From: Nitrospina sp.
GTDB lineage: Bacteria; Nitrospinota; Nitrospinia; Nitrospinales; JACRGP01
DNA length: 64,000 nt
Reading direction: 5' to 3'
Assembly (NCBI GenBank): GCA_024648695.1
Contig: JACAVV010000011.1
Span: 1-64,000, forward strand
Part shown: piece after piece, positions 57,013 through 64,000 of the stretch
Position numbering within the stretch: position 1 is the first letter of the stretch
Layout of the letters: every line of letters starts with the position of its first letter
The notes under the pieces: model-generated
What the model saw: the letters and a program-made list of their open reading frames with translations, nothing else
Databases searched by the model: none
What the model was told of the DNA's origin: nothing
Position numbers and translations under genes: made by a program

Positions 57013-57429
57013 ACCTGACAATAAAGGATTATTTAGGATGGAGAAGGGGTTCACTGTGAGGAGTTTTCAGTTGGATAGCAACCTTGAGTTAGACCTTGGT
57101 AGCCCCATTAATTATTACTTCTCTGGTAGAGGAAATTTGCATTCGATTTGAAAACATATTGTCGAAGAAAAACCATGCTTGCGTTCAATGGTTTACCAGA
57201 GATCCTTCATTTCAATCGGGATGACTAACAGCAGAAAAATTTTCAATTTTTTGCTCAAATTCTATAGTAGAGCCCAATGTCTTTTCGCTGAATGACGACC
57301 CGTTGTTTCAGGTCATTAAAAATTTGAATTCCGCAAAATACTTGGTCCAGAAAAACCAGTTTCTCAAAAGTAACGGCCTATAAAAACTAAAATTAGCTAA
57401 CCAGTCCTTTCAGGCGCACAATTAAAAAA
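57013..57429. other. Intergenic region after uppP
   Basis: This stretch holds a ~95-bp dispersed repeat copy (57132-57226). The rest is AT-rich with no frame supported by a ribosome site. It ends at the terminator hairpin of the secreted-protein gene. Confidence 0.5.
57132..57226 (+). repeat. Dispersed ~95-bp intergenic repeat, copy 2
   Basis: The segment resembles 30490-30584 in the same orientation. The outer blocks (GAAATTTGCATT and ACCAGAGATCCTTCA) are best conserved; the centre is divergent. Confidence 0.45.
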
Positions 57430-57457
57430 AGCCGATCAGGTAAAACCTGACCGGCTT
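57424..57457 (-). terminator. Rho-independent terminator of small secreted protein gene
   Basis: On the minus strand AGCCGGTCAGG-TTTTA-CCTGATCGGCT makes a stem of about 11 bp with one mismatch pair, followed by TTTTTTT. It lies about 30 bp after the stop at 57486. Confidence 0.85.
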
Positions 57458-57485
57458 AATTTAATTAAATCTTTAAAATTGAAGC

Positions 57486-57896
57486 TTAGTTACATTGAAC
57501 ACTGATCGGAATCGTACCGGTGTTGGTAATTCGAACTTCACCACTAATGTCTCCAATGGAATCACCGCGGCTGAAATTGTTTTGACCGGTCAAGGTTACA
57601 CTTTTATGGCCCATAAAGTGCTTGTTAGCCATACCAACTTTTTTAGCAAGGTCCAATCCGTTATGATCGGAAGGTCCCAAAGTGATCGGAACGGTGGTGA
57701 AGTTTGAAGATTTCCAAATCACTGCATTTGCATTACCACGATCTCCTTTGGAAGAGTTACCATTAGCTTCCAAGGTGATGGATTTTGCATTGTTACAGCT
57801 TGTTTTGTCGCCAGGACTGATAGTACCAGCAAATGCAGAACTGGTAAAACACAATACCGCAAAGGCTCCAATTCCTAATAATACGCTTTTCTTCAT
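57486..57896 (-). CDS. Small secreted protein, strongly transcribed unit
   Basis: A 136-residue protein with a clean Sec signal ending AFAG (cleavage near residue 23). The mature part of ~113 residues is Asn/Gly/Thr/Ser-rich with strand-like repeats and two Cys (TSCNNAK and VQCN at the end), likely one disulfide. AAGGGAGGAAATT precedes the ATG. A consensus promoter lies about 210 bp upstream and a strong terminator follows, so it is a monocistronic, probably well-expressed unit. The function is unknown; a surface or matrix component is plausible. Confidence 0.72.
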   Translation of the reverse strand: MKKSVLLGIGAFAVLCFTSSAFAGTISPGDKTSCNNAKSITLEANGNSSKGDRGNANAVIWKSSNFTTVPITLGPSDHNGLDLAKKVGMANKHFMGHKSVTLTGQNNFSRGDSIGDISGEVRITNTGTIPISVQCN

Positions 57897-58445
57897 AATT
57901 TCCTCCCTTAAACCCTAGTTAAACATAAAGTCAGAAATAACTATAAACCAACTTTAGAATGAAAACTGATTAGGCTTATCTCCTTATTGAAAAAACGGAT
58001 TAAGCAGAAAAGTCGAAATCAATTTGAAAGCGATTTTGATGATTCAAGATTATATAAATTCCCCCATAGATAAAAAGCAAATAAAGGGAACTTTAATCTA
58101 AGATCAGGCAATGGTAAGTATACAGACACGCTGTGTGTTGTCAACAACAATTTAGCAATTCTTCAGGCTAAAAACTCATTTTATTTTCAATTTTTTAGGG
58201 TTTTAAACGAAACCAGGTAAAGCCCTGAAAAAATTCATTTTTTGGCCTAGCCCAATTGGTGAAACTAACAATCAGCGGTGGACAAATTGATTTTCCCACA
58301 AACCATTGAAAACCAATTAGATAAAAGGTTTTTTAAAAAATGGTTAAAGGGGTGAAGCAACGAAAATTACTATTTCAAATTTTCATTCACCAAAATTAAC
58401 CCTTAAATATCATAAATTTAAAATGATTTCATCCTAAAAAACATT
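57897..58445. other. Long AT-rich intergenic region with 5' leader
   Basis: This 549-bp stretch includes the promoter at 58117-58144 and the ~210-base leader of the secreted-protein gene. I see no further gene. The right part (58150-58445) is AT-rich with no clear motif and may hold the 3' untranslated part of the next leftward gene. Confidence 0.5.
58117..58144 (-). promoter_or_regulatory. Consensus sigma70 promoter
   Basis: Reading leftward: -35 TTGACA (58139-58144), 16-base spacer, -10 TATACT (58117-58122). It drives the secreted-protein gene at 57896 with a leader of about 210 bases, unusually long. Confidence 0.65.
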
Positions 58446-59288
58446 TTATTCCTTCTTTTTCCGTTTTTTCCATACCCAAACCTTCAACCGCGCCCCTAAA
58501 ACATAGGATTGATCCAAAATGGATTCGCCATCCAAAGCTTCCCAGGTACCTTCCTGCTTGAGGTTTAAATAATTGTAGATTCCATTACTTACTGGTATAT
58601 GGAGTAGTTGTAAAAACGCGTCTTCAATTTTTTGGCCAAGAAGTAACTTTACTGCATCCTCGCCAATGCCAAACTCTGCTCTTAAAACCAAAATGGCGCT
58701 CTCAAAAGTTTGACCCGCTTTCATTCTTTTATCAATTTCCTCTTCAATCACCTGGTTGCGTTTTGAAAAGGGATATTGGGTCGTCGTCCTTTTTTTTCCA
58801 ATCAAAAAATCAAGATTATTGAAATATAAAAATACCCAATCCTCAAAATCTATAATCTCCCCCGTGGAAATATAGTAGACCTCTGCCTTTGATGGAGATT
58901 CACTCAAAAGACGATTGTAAGTTTTTAAAAAATTATTCAGACATTCATAAAACAAGGCGCTGTAAAAGCAATTCATTTGAAACCAGTCTGAAGAGGAACT
59001 ATGGGCCGATTCCATTTTTTCGATCATAAAAAGGATCGTCTTTGAATCAGCAAAAACTTTGGTTAGGGGGAAGAATTCATTCAAATAAGGTTCAATGCGT
59101 TCCGTATTTTTCCTGAACTTTCGGATATTGTTTTTTAACTGATTTTTCGCATGATCCAGGGAGTAGTAAACAATTCTCTTATGGTCCAGCTTTCGTTGGT
59201 AATCCATGTACTGCTTCAATTCAGAATCACTTTTCTCTTTAATCAGAGACACATGGTTTAGGGAAATATCTTTTGCAAATGCCAACAT
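58446..59288 (-). CDS. Hypothetical soluble protein
   Basis: A protein of 280 residues, charged and largely helical (KQYMDYQRKLDHKRIVYYSLDHAKNQLKNN), ending in a very basic tail (VWVWKKRKKKE). It has no signal, membrane span or recognised motif. Base composition and the Lys/Tyr/Phe content differ slightly from the housekeeping block, hinting at transfer. It is divergent from the radical SAM gene. Confidence 0.55.
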   Translation of the reverse strand: MLAFAKDISLNHVSLIKEKSDSELKQYMDYQRKLDHKRIVYYSLDHAKNQLKNNIRKFRKNTERIEPYLNEFFPLTKVFADSKTILFMIEKMESAHSSSSDWFQMNCFYSALFYECLNNFLKTYNRLLSESPSKAEVYYISTGEIIDFEDWVFLYFNNLDFLIGKKRTTTQYPFSKRNQVIEEEIDKRMKAGQTFESAILVLRAEFGIGEDAVKLLLGQKIEDAFLQLLHIPVSNGIYNYLNLKQEGTWEALDGESILDQSYVLGARLKVWVWKKRKKKE

Positions 59289-59358
59289 GACTTATCCCAA
59301 TCAGGTAAAGAGAAAAAATTTCAGAAAAAAAACAATAACCAGATGAGAGTGGATCTTT

Positions 59359-59387
59359 TTGAAATTAATGGGAACTTGATATAGATA
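59359..59387 (+). promoter_or_regulatory. Probable promoter of the radical SAM-TIR unit
   Basis: -35 TTGAAA (59359-59364), 17-base spacer, -10 TAGATA (59382-59387). Transcription would begin near 59394, just before or inside a 15-bp palindrome. Confidence 0.45.
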
Positions 59388-59398
59388 TAAGTTTTTTT

Positions 59399-59413
59399 CT
59401 TATATAATATAAG
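59399..59413. promoter_or_regulatory. Perfect 15-bp palindrome over the probable start site
   Basis: CTTATAT-A-ATATAAG. Its position next to the expected +1 of the radical SAM gene fits a repressor operator. It also contains TATAAT, so it could instead be an alternative -10 element. Confidence 0.35.
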
Positions 59414-59564
59414 AACATAGCAAATCGCGTCATCCAATTCAACGCAATTCTATTTATCATTCCGGCCCGTACCTTCCCTATTAAGGGTTTTAAAATATTA
59501 TGGGTTCCTCCTGGAATTTCAGCGAATTTAAATTTGCTAACTCACCTTAAAAAAGGAGGGCCTT

Positions 59565-60632
59565 ATGAATATTATTTTAAATAGCTACTGTAATTTGAAA
59601 TGCAATTACTGCTTTGCAGATGAATACATGGATGAAACAGTTAATACTCCAGGAAAGTCTATGGACTTCGATTTTTTCGTTGAAGAAATGCTTCCGAGAG
59701 TTAAAAACGCCACACTGATCAATTTCATGGGAGGTGAACCTACTCTGCACCCCCGCTTTGTTGACATTCTGACAGCCACGTTGGAAAATCAGCAACCCTT
59801 TTCCGCACTGGGAATCTTTACCAATGGGATCATGCCGCAAAAAGTTCTGGACCTTATTCTTGATACTATGGGTCCGCAAGGCAGTTTGTCGCGGCAAATC
59901 GATTTTACAGTTCTATTGAATTGGCAAACCGCCGAAAATACCACCGAAAAAAATCATCAAAGATGTCGGGAGGTGGCGGAGAATATACTGGAGGTGAACG
60001 GTTTCAATTTGATGTTCAGTCTCAACCTGTATTCCATCGAGCAGGATTTACGAACCCAATGCCGTGAGATTGATGAAATTTATCAAGATATGGGACTTCC
60101 TGATGGCCAGCGCTATAAAGTGCGCGTCAGTCCGGCCTTTCCCATAGTTGGAGAAGATGCTAATATTTCTCTTCCCATTCGGGATTATCCGAAGATGGGG
60201 CGTCTGGCTTTAGATATTTTGAAGGAGATCCCACAATTGTGTTTTCGATTCGACTGTTCGTTCCCGCCTTGCTTATTGGATGAAATCTCCGAAGAGGAAT
60301 ACCCGCTGGTCGAACGCTTCTTCTATCATGGCAGTCAACCCGTTCCCAGCTTGAACGAATGGAGCCATCACGACTATTATTTCGGGTGTGCAGACGATAG
60401 TCCCATGGATATCGACCCCAAGGGAGATTGCTTCAATTGTTTTCCATTCCATAACTTGAAAATCGGCAATGTGAGCGAGCATAAAGTGGTGAACGAGTTG
60501 GCTGTCAAAAAAATGCACACCCGTTTTCTCAGTCATGTGTTCGAAAAAACGGAAGTCAAGGAACCCTGCAGAAGTTGCCCGCATTATATGGTTCGATGTT
60601 CCAGCGGTTGCTTTGCCTACAATTTTGCCTGA
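59565..60632 (+). CDS. Radical SAM protein with SPASM-like C-terminus
   Basis: A protein of 355 residues. The 4Fe-4S/SAM motif CNLKCNYC (C9, C13, C16) sits almost at the N-terminus, followed by INFMGGEPTLHPRF. The C-terminal part has eight cysteines (FGCADD, DCFNC, CRSCPHYMVRCSSGC) arranged like a SPASM/twitch auxiliary cluster domain. The enzyme class modifies peptides or proteins, or small molecules. AAGGAGGG lies 6 bases before the ATG. The following TIR-TPR gene is 74 bp away on the same strand. No obvious RiPP precursor with a leader/core layout is adjacent. Confidence 0.85.
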   Translation: MNIILNSYCNLKCNYCFADEYMDETVNTPGKSMDFDFFVEEMLPRVKNATLINFMGGEPTLHPRFVDILTATLENQQPFSALGIFTNGIMPQKVLDLILDTMGPQGSLSRQIDFTVLLNWQTAENTTEKNHQRCREVAENILEVNGFNLMFSLNLYSIEQDLRTQCREIDEIYQDMGLPDGQRYKVRVSPAFPIVGEDANISLPIRDYPKMGRLALDILKEIPQLCFRFDCSFPPCLLDEISEEEYPLVERFFYHGSQPVPSLNEWSHHDYYFGCADDSPMDIDPKGDCFNCFPFHNLKIGNVSEHKVVNELAVKKMHTRFLSHVFEKTEVKEPCRSCPHYMVRCSSGCFAYNFA

Positions 60633-60706
60633 TTCTCCTTTATACTATTTTTCATTTTTCCCCAGCTGGCATTATGGGATCTAATTGAAAAACAGGATAA
60701 TCAGGC

Positions 60707-61987
60707 GTGTCGACAATATACATCACTACGTTTACTCCAGAATCCAAAGCCAATGCGCAAAGGTTCCAGGAGGAGTGCAAACTGTTTCTTGAGGCGGAAT
60801 GTCTTTTAAGCATTAGCGACAAGGAATGGGACCAAAACTCAATCCGCACCAAACTAGATAAGTCAGACGTACTCGTTGTGGTGATTGATGAAAACATACG
60901 GCTGAATGATAAAGGTTTAAGCGACCGTATTCGATTTGAATTAGTCACAGCTATCCATCTCGACCTGATGATAGTCCCCATACTTGTGGATGATGCTCAA
61001 CTCCCCAACCGCAGTCCCAATGCTCCGGGTACGTTTAAAACCTTGCAAAATGCCAAATCCTATAAACTACGAAGTCCCTATTGGTCCGAAGATATTCATG
61101 AGCTTTTGGACGATATCCAGAGCGAACTGGATTTTAGAAAGGAAGTGGAGGATAAACTTTCACGTTCTTCCGATCCCAATTTTCTGGGGTTGGGTGATGA
61201 AGAAGGTAAACCTTTAAAACCGCATGGTCTTGGGTTGGAGTTTTCAAGTGCTCTGGAGCTTCGTCGCATTATTGAATCGGAGCGGCATAACCTGGATCAG
61301 GCACGCCGAAAAGGAGATCGCGACGCAGAGAAGAAATCACTTTCTGTGCTAGGTTTGACTTTTAGCCAAATGGGGCAAACGCAACAGGCGATTCATTATT
61401 TCAAGGAACAACTGGCAATCGCGCGAGAAATGAACGACCTTGAGGAACAGTGCTCACTATTAGCCAACCTGGGCGATGCCTGCGCGGTTTCCGGCAATAT
61501 CGACAATGCCAGGGGTTATTATCAGGAACAATTGATGCTTGCAGATTCGGAAGGGTTTTCCGCCCATATTGCCAGTTCCTTCAACGGACTGGGTTTTGTG
61601 TATGTGAAAAGTGAAAATATCCCCAAGGCCATAGAGTGCTATTTTAAGTCGCTGGAATTATACAAACGACTTGAGGACCATGAAAAAATACTGGAACTGT
61701 TGGTGGGTATTGGTCTGAACCATCAAAAGTTAGGCGATCTAAAACAAGCGGCTGAATTTCTTGAACAAGCAGGGGTTGAGGCGCGATACCTTGAAAACCG
61801 CAAAGAAGAGGCTCAAATTTGTGTGGATCTGGCAGAACTTTATATTCAACTTGGACAGGATGAAAAAGTCATGTCCGTGCTGACCCGGGCAGAAGATATT
61901 TTTAAGCACCAATCGGCCAAATGGGCTCATTCATGGAAAAATAAAATCACTACTATTAAAAAAGGCCTTAACAAAAGGAACATTTGA
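60707..61987 (+). CDS. TIR-like domain protein with TPR repeats
   Basis: A protein of 426 residues. Residues ~1-145 look like a bacterial TIR-type domain: STIYITTFTPES, SDVLVVVIDENIRL, DRIRFELVTAIHLDLMIVPILVDDAQLPN, with an acidic residue (Glu in IRFEL) where NADase TIRs have theirs. Residues ~180-425 hold about six TPRs (LGLTFSQMGQTQQAIHYFKEQ; NLGDACAVSGNIDNARGYYQEQ). Such proteins act in antiphage NAD depletion or in protein-protein signalling. No partner sensor is apparent. The start is GTG. Confidence 0.7.
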   Translation: MSTIYITTFTPESKANAQRFQEECKLFLEAECLLSISDKEWDQNSIRTKLDKSDVLVVVIDENIRLNDKGLSDRIRFELVTAIHLDLMIVPILVDDAQLPNRSPNAPGTFKTLQNAKSYKLRSPYWSEDIHELLDDIQSELDFRKEVEDKLSRSSDPNFLGLGDEEGKPLKPHGLGLEFSSALELRRIIESERHNLDQARRKGDRDAEKKSLSVLGLTFSQMGQTQQAIHYFKEQLAIAREMNDLEEQCSLLANLGDACAVSGNIDNARGYYQEQLMLADSEGFSAHIASSFNGLGFVYVKSENIPKAIECYFKSLELYKRLEDHEKILELLVGIGLNHQKLGDLKQAAEFLEQAGVEARYLENRKEEAQICVDLAELYIQLGQDEKVMSVLTRAEDIFKHQSAKWAHSWKNKITTIKKGLNKRNI

Positions 61988-62107
61988 CAGAGATTCTTCT
62001 TGAGAGGAAAAAAAACTCCTGGCCTTCTTCTATTTTCACTCATGCAATACGTGGTTTAGATAACAAAAACTTTATCCAACTTAAACAACAAGGAGATACA
62101 AAAATAT

Positions 62108-62437
62108 ATGGCACCCCAAGTCAATCCGATCCTGTTGGAACTCAGTTTGCAATTGCCTAAAGACTCCAAACTCTATTTATCCATTCAGGAAGCCAAACCT
62201 TACGACGCAATTTCTGATCAGGCCAAACTGGACATCACTTGTCTGGAAAATTTTGAGGGGCAATTCAAGGAAGGCCAACCCGCCCAGTCAGTAATGGAGC
62301 AAAACGGTTATAAAAAGTGGTTAGGTCAACTGGAAGAAGACATTGACGAAATGGAAAATAATAAAATGCGTTTGATGGGAGCTTTGAAACTGATTGCAGA
62401 ACTGGCTGAGGAACTTGCTGAAGATGAGGATTTCTAA
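62108..62437 (+). CDS. Small acidic hypothetical protein
   Basis: A 109-residue, strongly acidic helical protein ending LAEELAEDEDF. AAGGAG lies 12 bases before the ATG. It has one cysteine and no signal. It follows the TIR-TPR gene by 120 bp on the same strand. No family is recognised. It could be a partner or modified substrate of the radical SAM protein, but nothing in the sequence shows this. Confidence 0.55.
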   Translation: MAPQVNPILLELSLQLPKDSKLYLSIQEAKPYDAISDQAKLDITCLENFEGQFKEGQPAQSVMEQNGYKKWLGQLEEDIDEMENNKMRLMGALKLIAELAEELAEDEDF

Positions 62438-62446
62438 CCTTTAATT

Positions 62447-63115
62447 TTACGCACCTCCTTTTCTAACGATAAAAACGTTATCACCGAAAATATCGATATC
62501 ATAGTTTCCCATTTCGGCTAGTTTGGAAATGGATTGATTGCAGAAAAAACTCAGGTGTGTGGGATCGTCTTTATACCACCAGGTTTTAAATGACTCGACT
62601 TCCTGCGGAGTATCAATAAAAGCATTGGTGAACAGGGTGGAGAAAAAAAGAATTCCGCCGGGAACCAAAACTTTTTCTATTTCCTTCAATTCCCCCCAAA
62701 TATCAGGCAGGTGTTCAATCACCTCAATACCTACCACCAAATCGAAGGGTTCCGGATAACTTTGGTCCTTAAGATAACCATGAATCATGGGTTCCAGAGG
62801 TGTTACCTGAAAACCTCTGCGTTGCAGTTCGCGAGTCGCTTCGCCCGACCCGGAACCAAAATCAAGAATGTTTTCACCCACATTATAATGTTGCACGTAA
62901 TCCAGCATCGCACCCACCTGGCCTTGCCAAAACCCTGGGTCTGTAGTTTCCCATTGTTTCTTATAATGAGCTTCCTCCCTGGCCTTTTCAGGAATATCGA
63001 GCGTAAAAATCAAACGGCATTCCGGACATTTATAGAAGGCTCTATGATCGGACCAAAACTCATTGCTTAGGGTAGAACAAATCCTGCATAGAACCTGACT
63101 GGTGGTATCGCTCAT
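62447..63115 (-). CDS. SAM-dependent methyltransferase with N-terminal zinc ribbon
   Basis: A protein of 222 residues. The N-terminal ribbon has CRIC and CPEC. The class I methyltransferase core follows (NILDFGSGSGEATRELQ; FDLVVGIEVIEHLPDIWGEL; LVPGGILFFSTLF). This zinc-ribbon type (Methyltransf_23-like) is common near glycan and secondary-metabolite genes. The substrate is unknown. It is convergent with the small acidic gene at 10 bp. Confidence 0.83.
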   Translation of the reverse strand: MSDTTSQVLCRICSTLSNEFWSDHRAFYKCPECRLIFTLDIPEKAREEAHYKKQWETTDPGFWQGQVGAMLDYVQHYNVGENILDFGSGSGEATRELQRRGFQVTPLEPMIHGYLKDQSYPEPFDLVVGIEVIEHLPDIWGELKEIEKVLVPGGILFFSTLFTNAFIDTPQEVESFKTWWYKDDPTHLSFFCNQSISKLAEMGNYDIDIFGDNVFIVRKGGA

Positions 63116-63322
63116 AGGTCACTCAAAACTATCGAATTATAAATCCTGAAACTTCATCTATTTGTAACATCAATTTTATCCGGATGCCACTCAATCCCGT
63201 AAAACCTGACTCTTCAAATTCAGGAGTGTTCTTTGAACCCAATAGGATTATAATTTTATTAGCTGATTCAATCCTTTATCTGTAAAACACCGAATCGCAA
63301 ACCCAAGCGGGGAACCCGGACG

Positions 63323-64000
63323 ATGCCGGATGATTTCAAAAAGATGGCTAATGGAGACACGGTCTGCATTATTGGTGGAGGACCCGGAGGTTCTGCCTGT
63401 GCTATCGCACTCAATCAAGAAGCGGCGCAATTGGGATTAAATCTGGATATCGTCTTAATAGAGCAAAAAAAATTCACTGAGCACCGCCAATATAACCAAT
63501 GCATCGGAGTCCTTTCCCCGCCTTTGGAATCGATTCTTAAGGAGGAATTTGGGATCAACCTGCCCTTCGATTTAATAGTAAGAGAAATAAAAAAATATCG
63601 TTTGCATTCAGATCATTTTTCGCTGGATCTGGAAGGCGAAGAACACGGAAAATCCTGGGCGGTTCATCGTGCAAGCTTTGATGCTTATATGCTTGAACAG
63701 GCCAAAAACGCTGGGACAAGGATTATTCATAACCGGGTCACTGGAATCGAAATTTTTGATGATGAAGTAATGATTTTCACCGACGGGGATAACTACCGGG
63801 CCAAAGTAGCCGTCGCCGCTTTTGGATTGGATGACGGTTCCTGCAGAATTTTCGAACAAAGCACGCCCTATAAAGCACCTGACTTTTTAAACACGGTTAT
63901 CACCAAGCTGGAACCTGGAGAGGAGTTCATGAAAAAAATGGATTCCACCATTCAGGCCTTTTTATTATCGTTCCCAGGACTCGAATTTGGAGCCATCACC
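63323..64000 (+). CDS. FAD-dependent oxidoreductase, truncated by window end
   Basis: An open frame of 226 codons running off the right edge. The dinucleotide-binding motif VCIIGGGPGGSACAIAL near residues 15-30 is typical of geranylgeranyl reductase/halogenase-type flavoproteins. HRQYNQCIGVLSPPL and VHRASFDAYMLEQAKNAG fit the same group (substrate-binding and FAD regions). An alternative ATG is at 63344. The C-terminus is missing, so the reaction cannot be stated. Confidence 0.75.
   Translation, partial: MPDDFKKMANGDTVCIIGGGPGGSACAIALNQEAAQLGLNLDIVLIEQKKFTEHRQYNQCIGVLSPPLESILKEEFGINLPFDLIVREIKKYRLHSDHFSLDLEGEEHGKSWAVHRASFDAYMLEQAKNAGTRIIHNRVTGIEIFDDEVMIFTDGDNYRAKVAVAAFGLDDGSCRIFEQSTPYKAPDFLNTVITKLEPGEEFMKKMDSTIQAFLLSFPGLEFGAIT

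Noticed and set aside
57486-57896. Secreted protein as a RiPP precursor for the radical SAM enzyme
   Set aside because: It has a Sec signal, two spaced cysteines, no leader/core layout, its own promoter and terminator, and lies 1.7 kb away on the opposite strand.

Overview
The window is about 64 kb of compact, single-contig bacterial chromosome with a GC content I would put in the low-to-mid 40s (estimated by eye). It comes from a Gram-negative, probably marine bacterium. Outer-membrane traits include two SurA/PpiC-type foldases, a family 9 heptosyltransferase-like enzyme and UppP. The respiratory locus is a cytochrome b6f-like quinol oxidoreductase carrying an octaheme cytochrome c instead of c1 or f. 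Together with several FGE-fold proteins, TPR glycosyltransferases and a stand-alone sulfite-oxidase-like Mo enzyme, this resembles Nitrospinota (Nitrospina-like nitrite oxidisers) or a related lineage. That taxonomic call is an inference; there is no rRNA in the window.

Layout. 0.1-3.6 kb: a HmuY-like secreted protein coupled to an FGE-fold protein, convergent with RNase E/G. 3.9-14.2 kb: a surface-glycan block with a TMTC-like membrane TPR protein, a divergent phosphoglycerate kinase, and an operon of three glycosyltransferase proteins, one of them a four-module fusion of 1122 residues. 14.5-19.5 kb: a sulfite-oxidase-fold Mo protein, small unknowns, an LRR protein, a second FGE-fold protein, MetF, and two small membrane proteins. 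19.5-26.1 kb: the Rieske, cytochrome b6, subunit IV and octaheme cytochrome c operon, next to a dihydrolipoamide dehydrogenase homologue that has lost its redox cysteines. 26.2-28.9 kb: a small membrane protein, a diguanylate cyclase and a sugar-nucleotide epimerase.

29.3-44.1 kb is a long leftward housekeeping block: gap, tpiA, secG and tRNA-Leu(GAG); a coiled-coil protein, pdxJ and folP; ftsH, tilS, surA-like, ppiC-like, mfd. pgk is missing from its usual place between gap and tpiA. 44.3-46.3 kb: aguB-aguA, which convert agmatine to putrescine. 46.3-48.0 kb: a GT-C-like membrane protein whose 3' end is altered by a 281-bp MITE-like insertion with 9-bp target duplications. 48.7-57.0 kb: a PAS-GGDEF protein; the leftward operon alaC-hom-thrC-FGE-fold-trxB; a membrane-anchored trypsin-like protease; uppP.

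57.4-64.0 kb looks more accessory: a strongly promoted and terminated small secreted protein, an orphan protein, a radical SAM/SPASM-like protein with a palindrome over its probable start site, a TIR-like/TPR protein, a small acidic protein, a zinc-ribbon methyltransferase and a truncated flavoprotein. No CRISPR array, integrase or intact transposase was seen.

Many genes use TTG or GTG starts. Several start sites here were moved inward from the longest reading frame, using Shine-Dalgarno placement and family N-termini.
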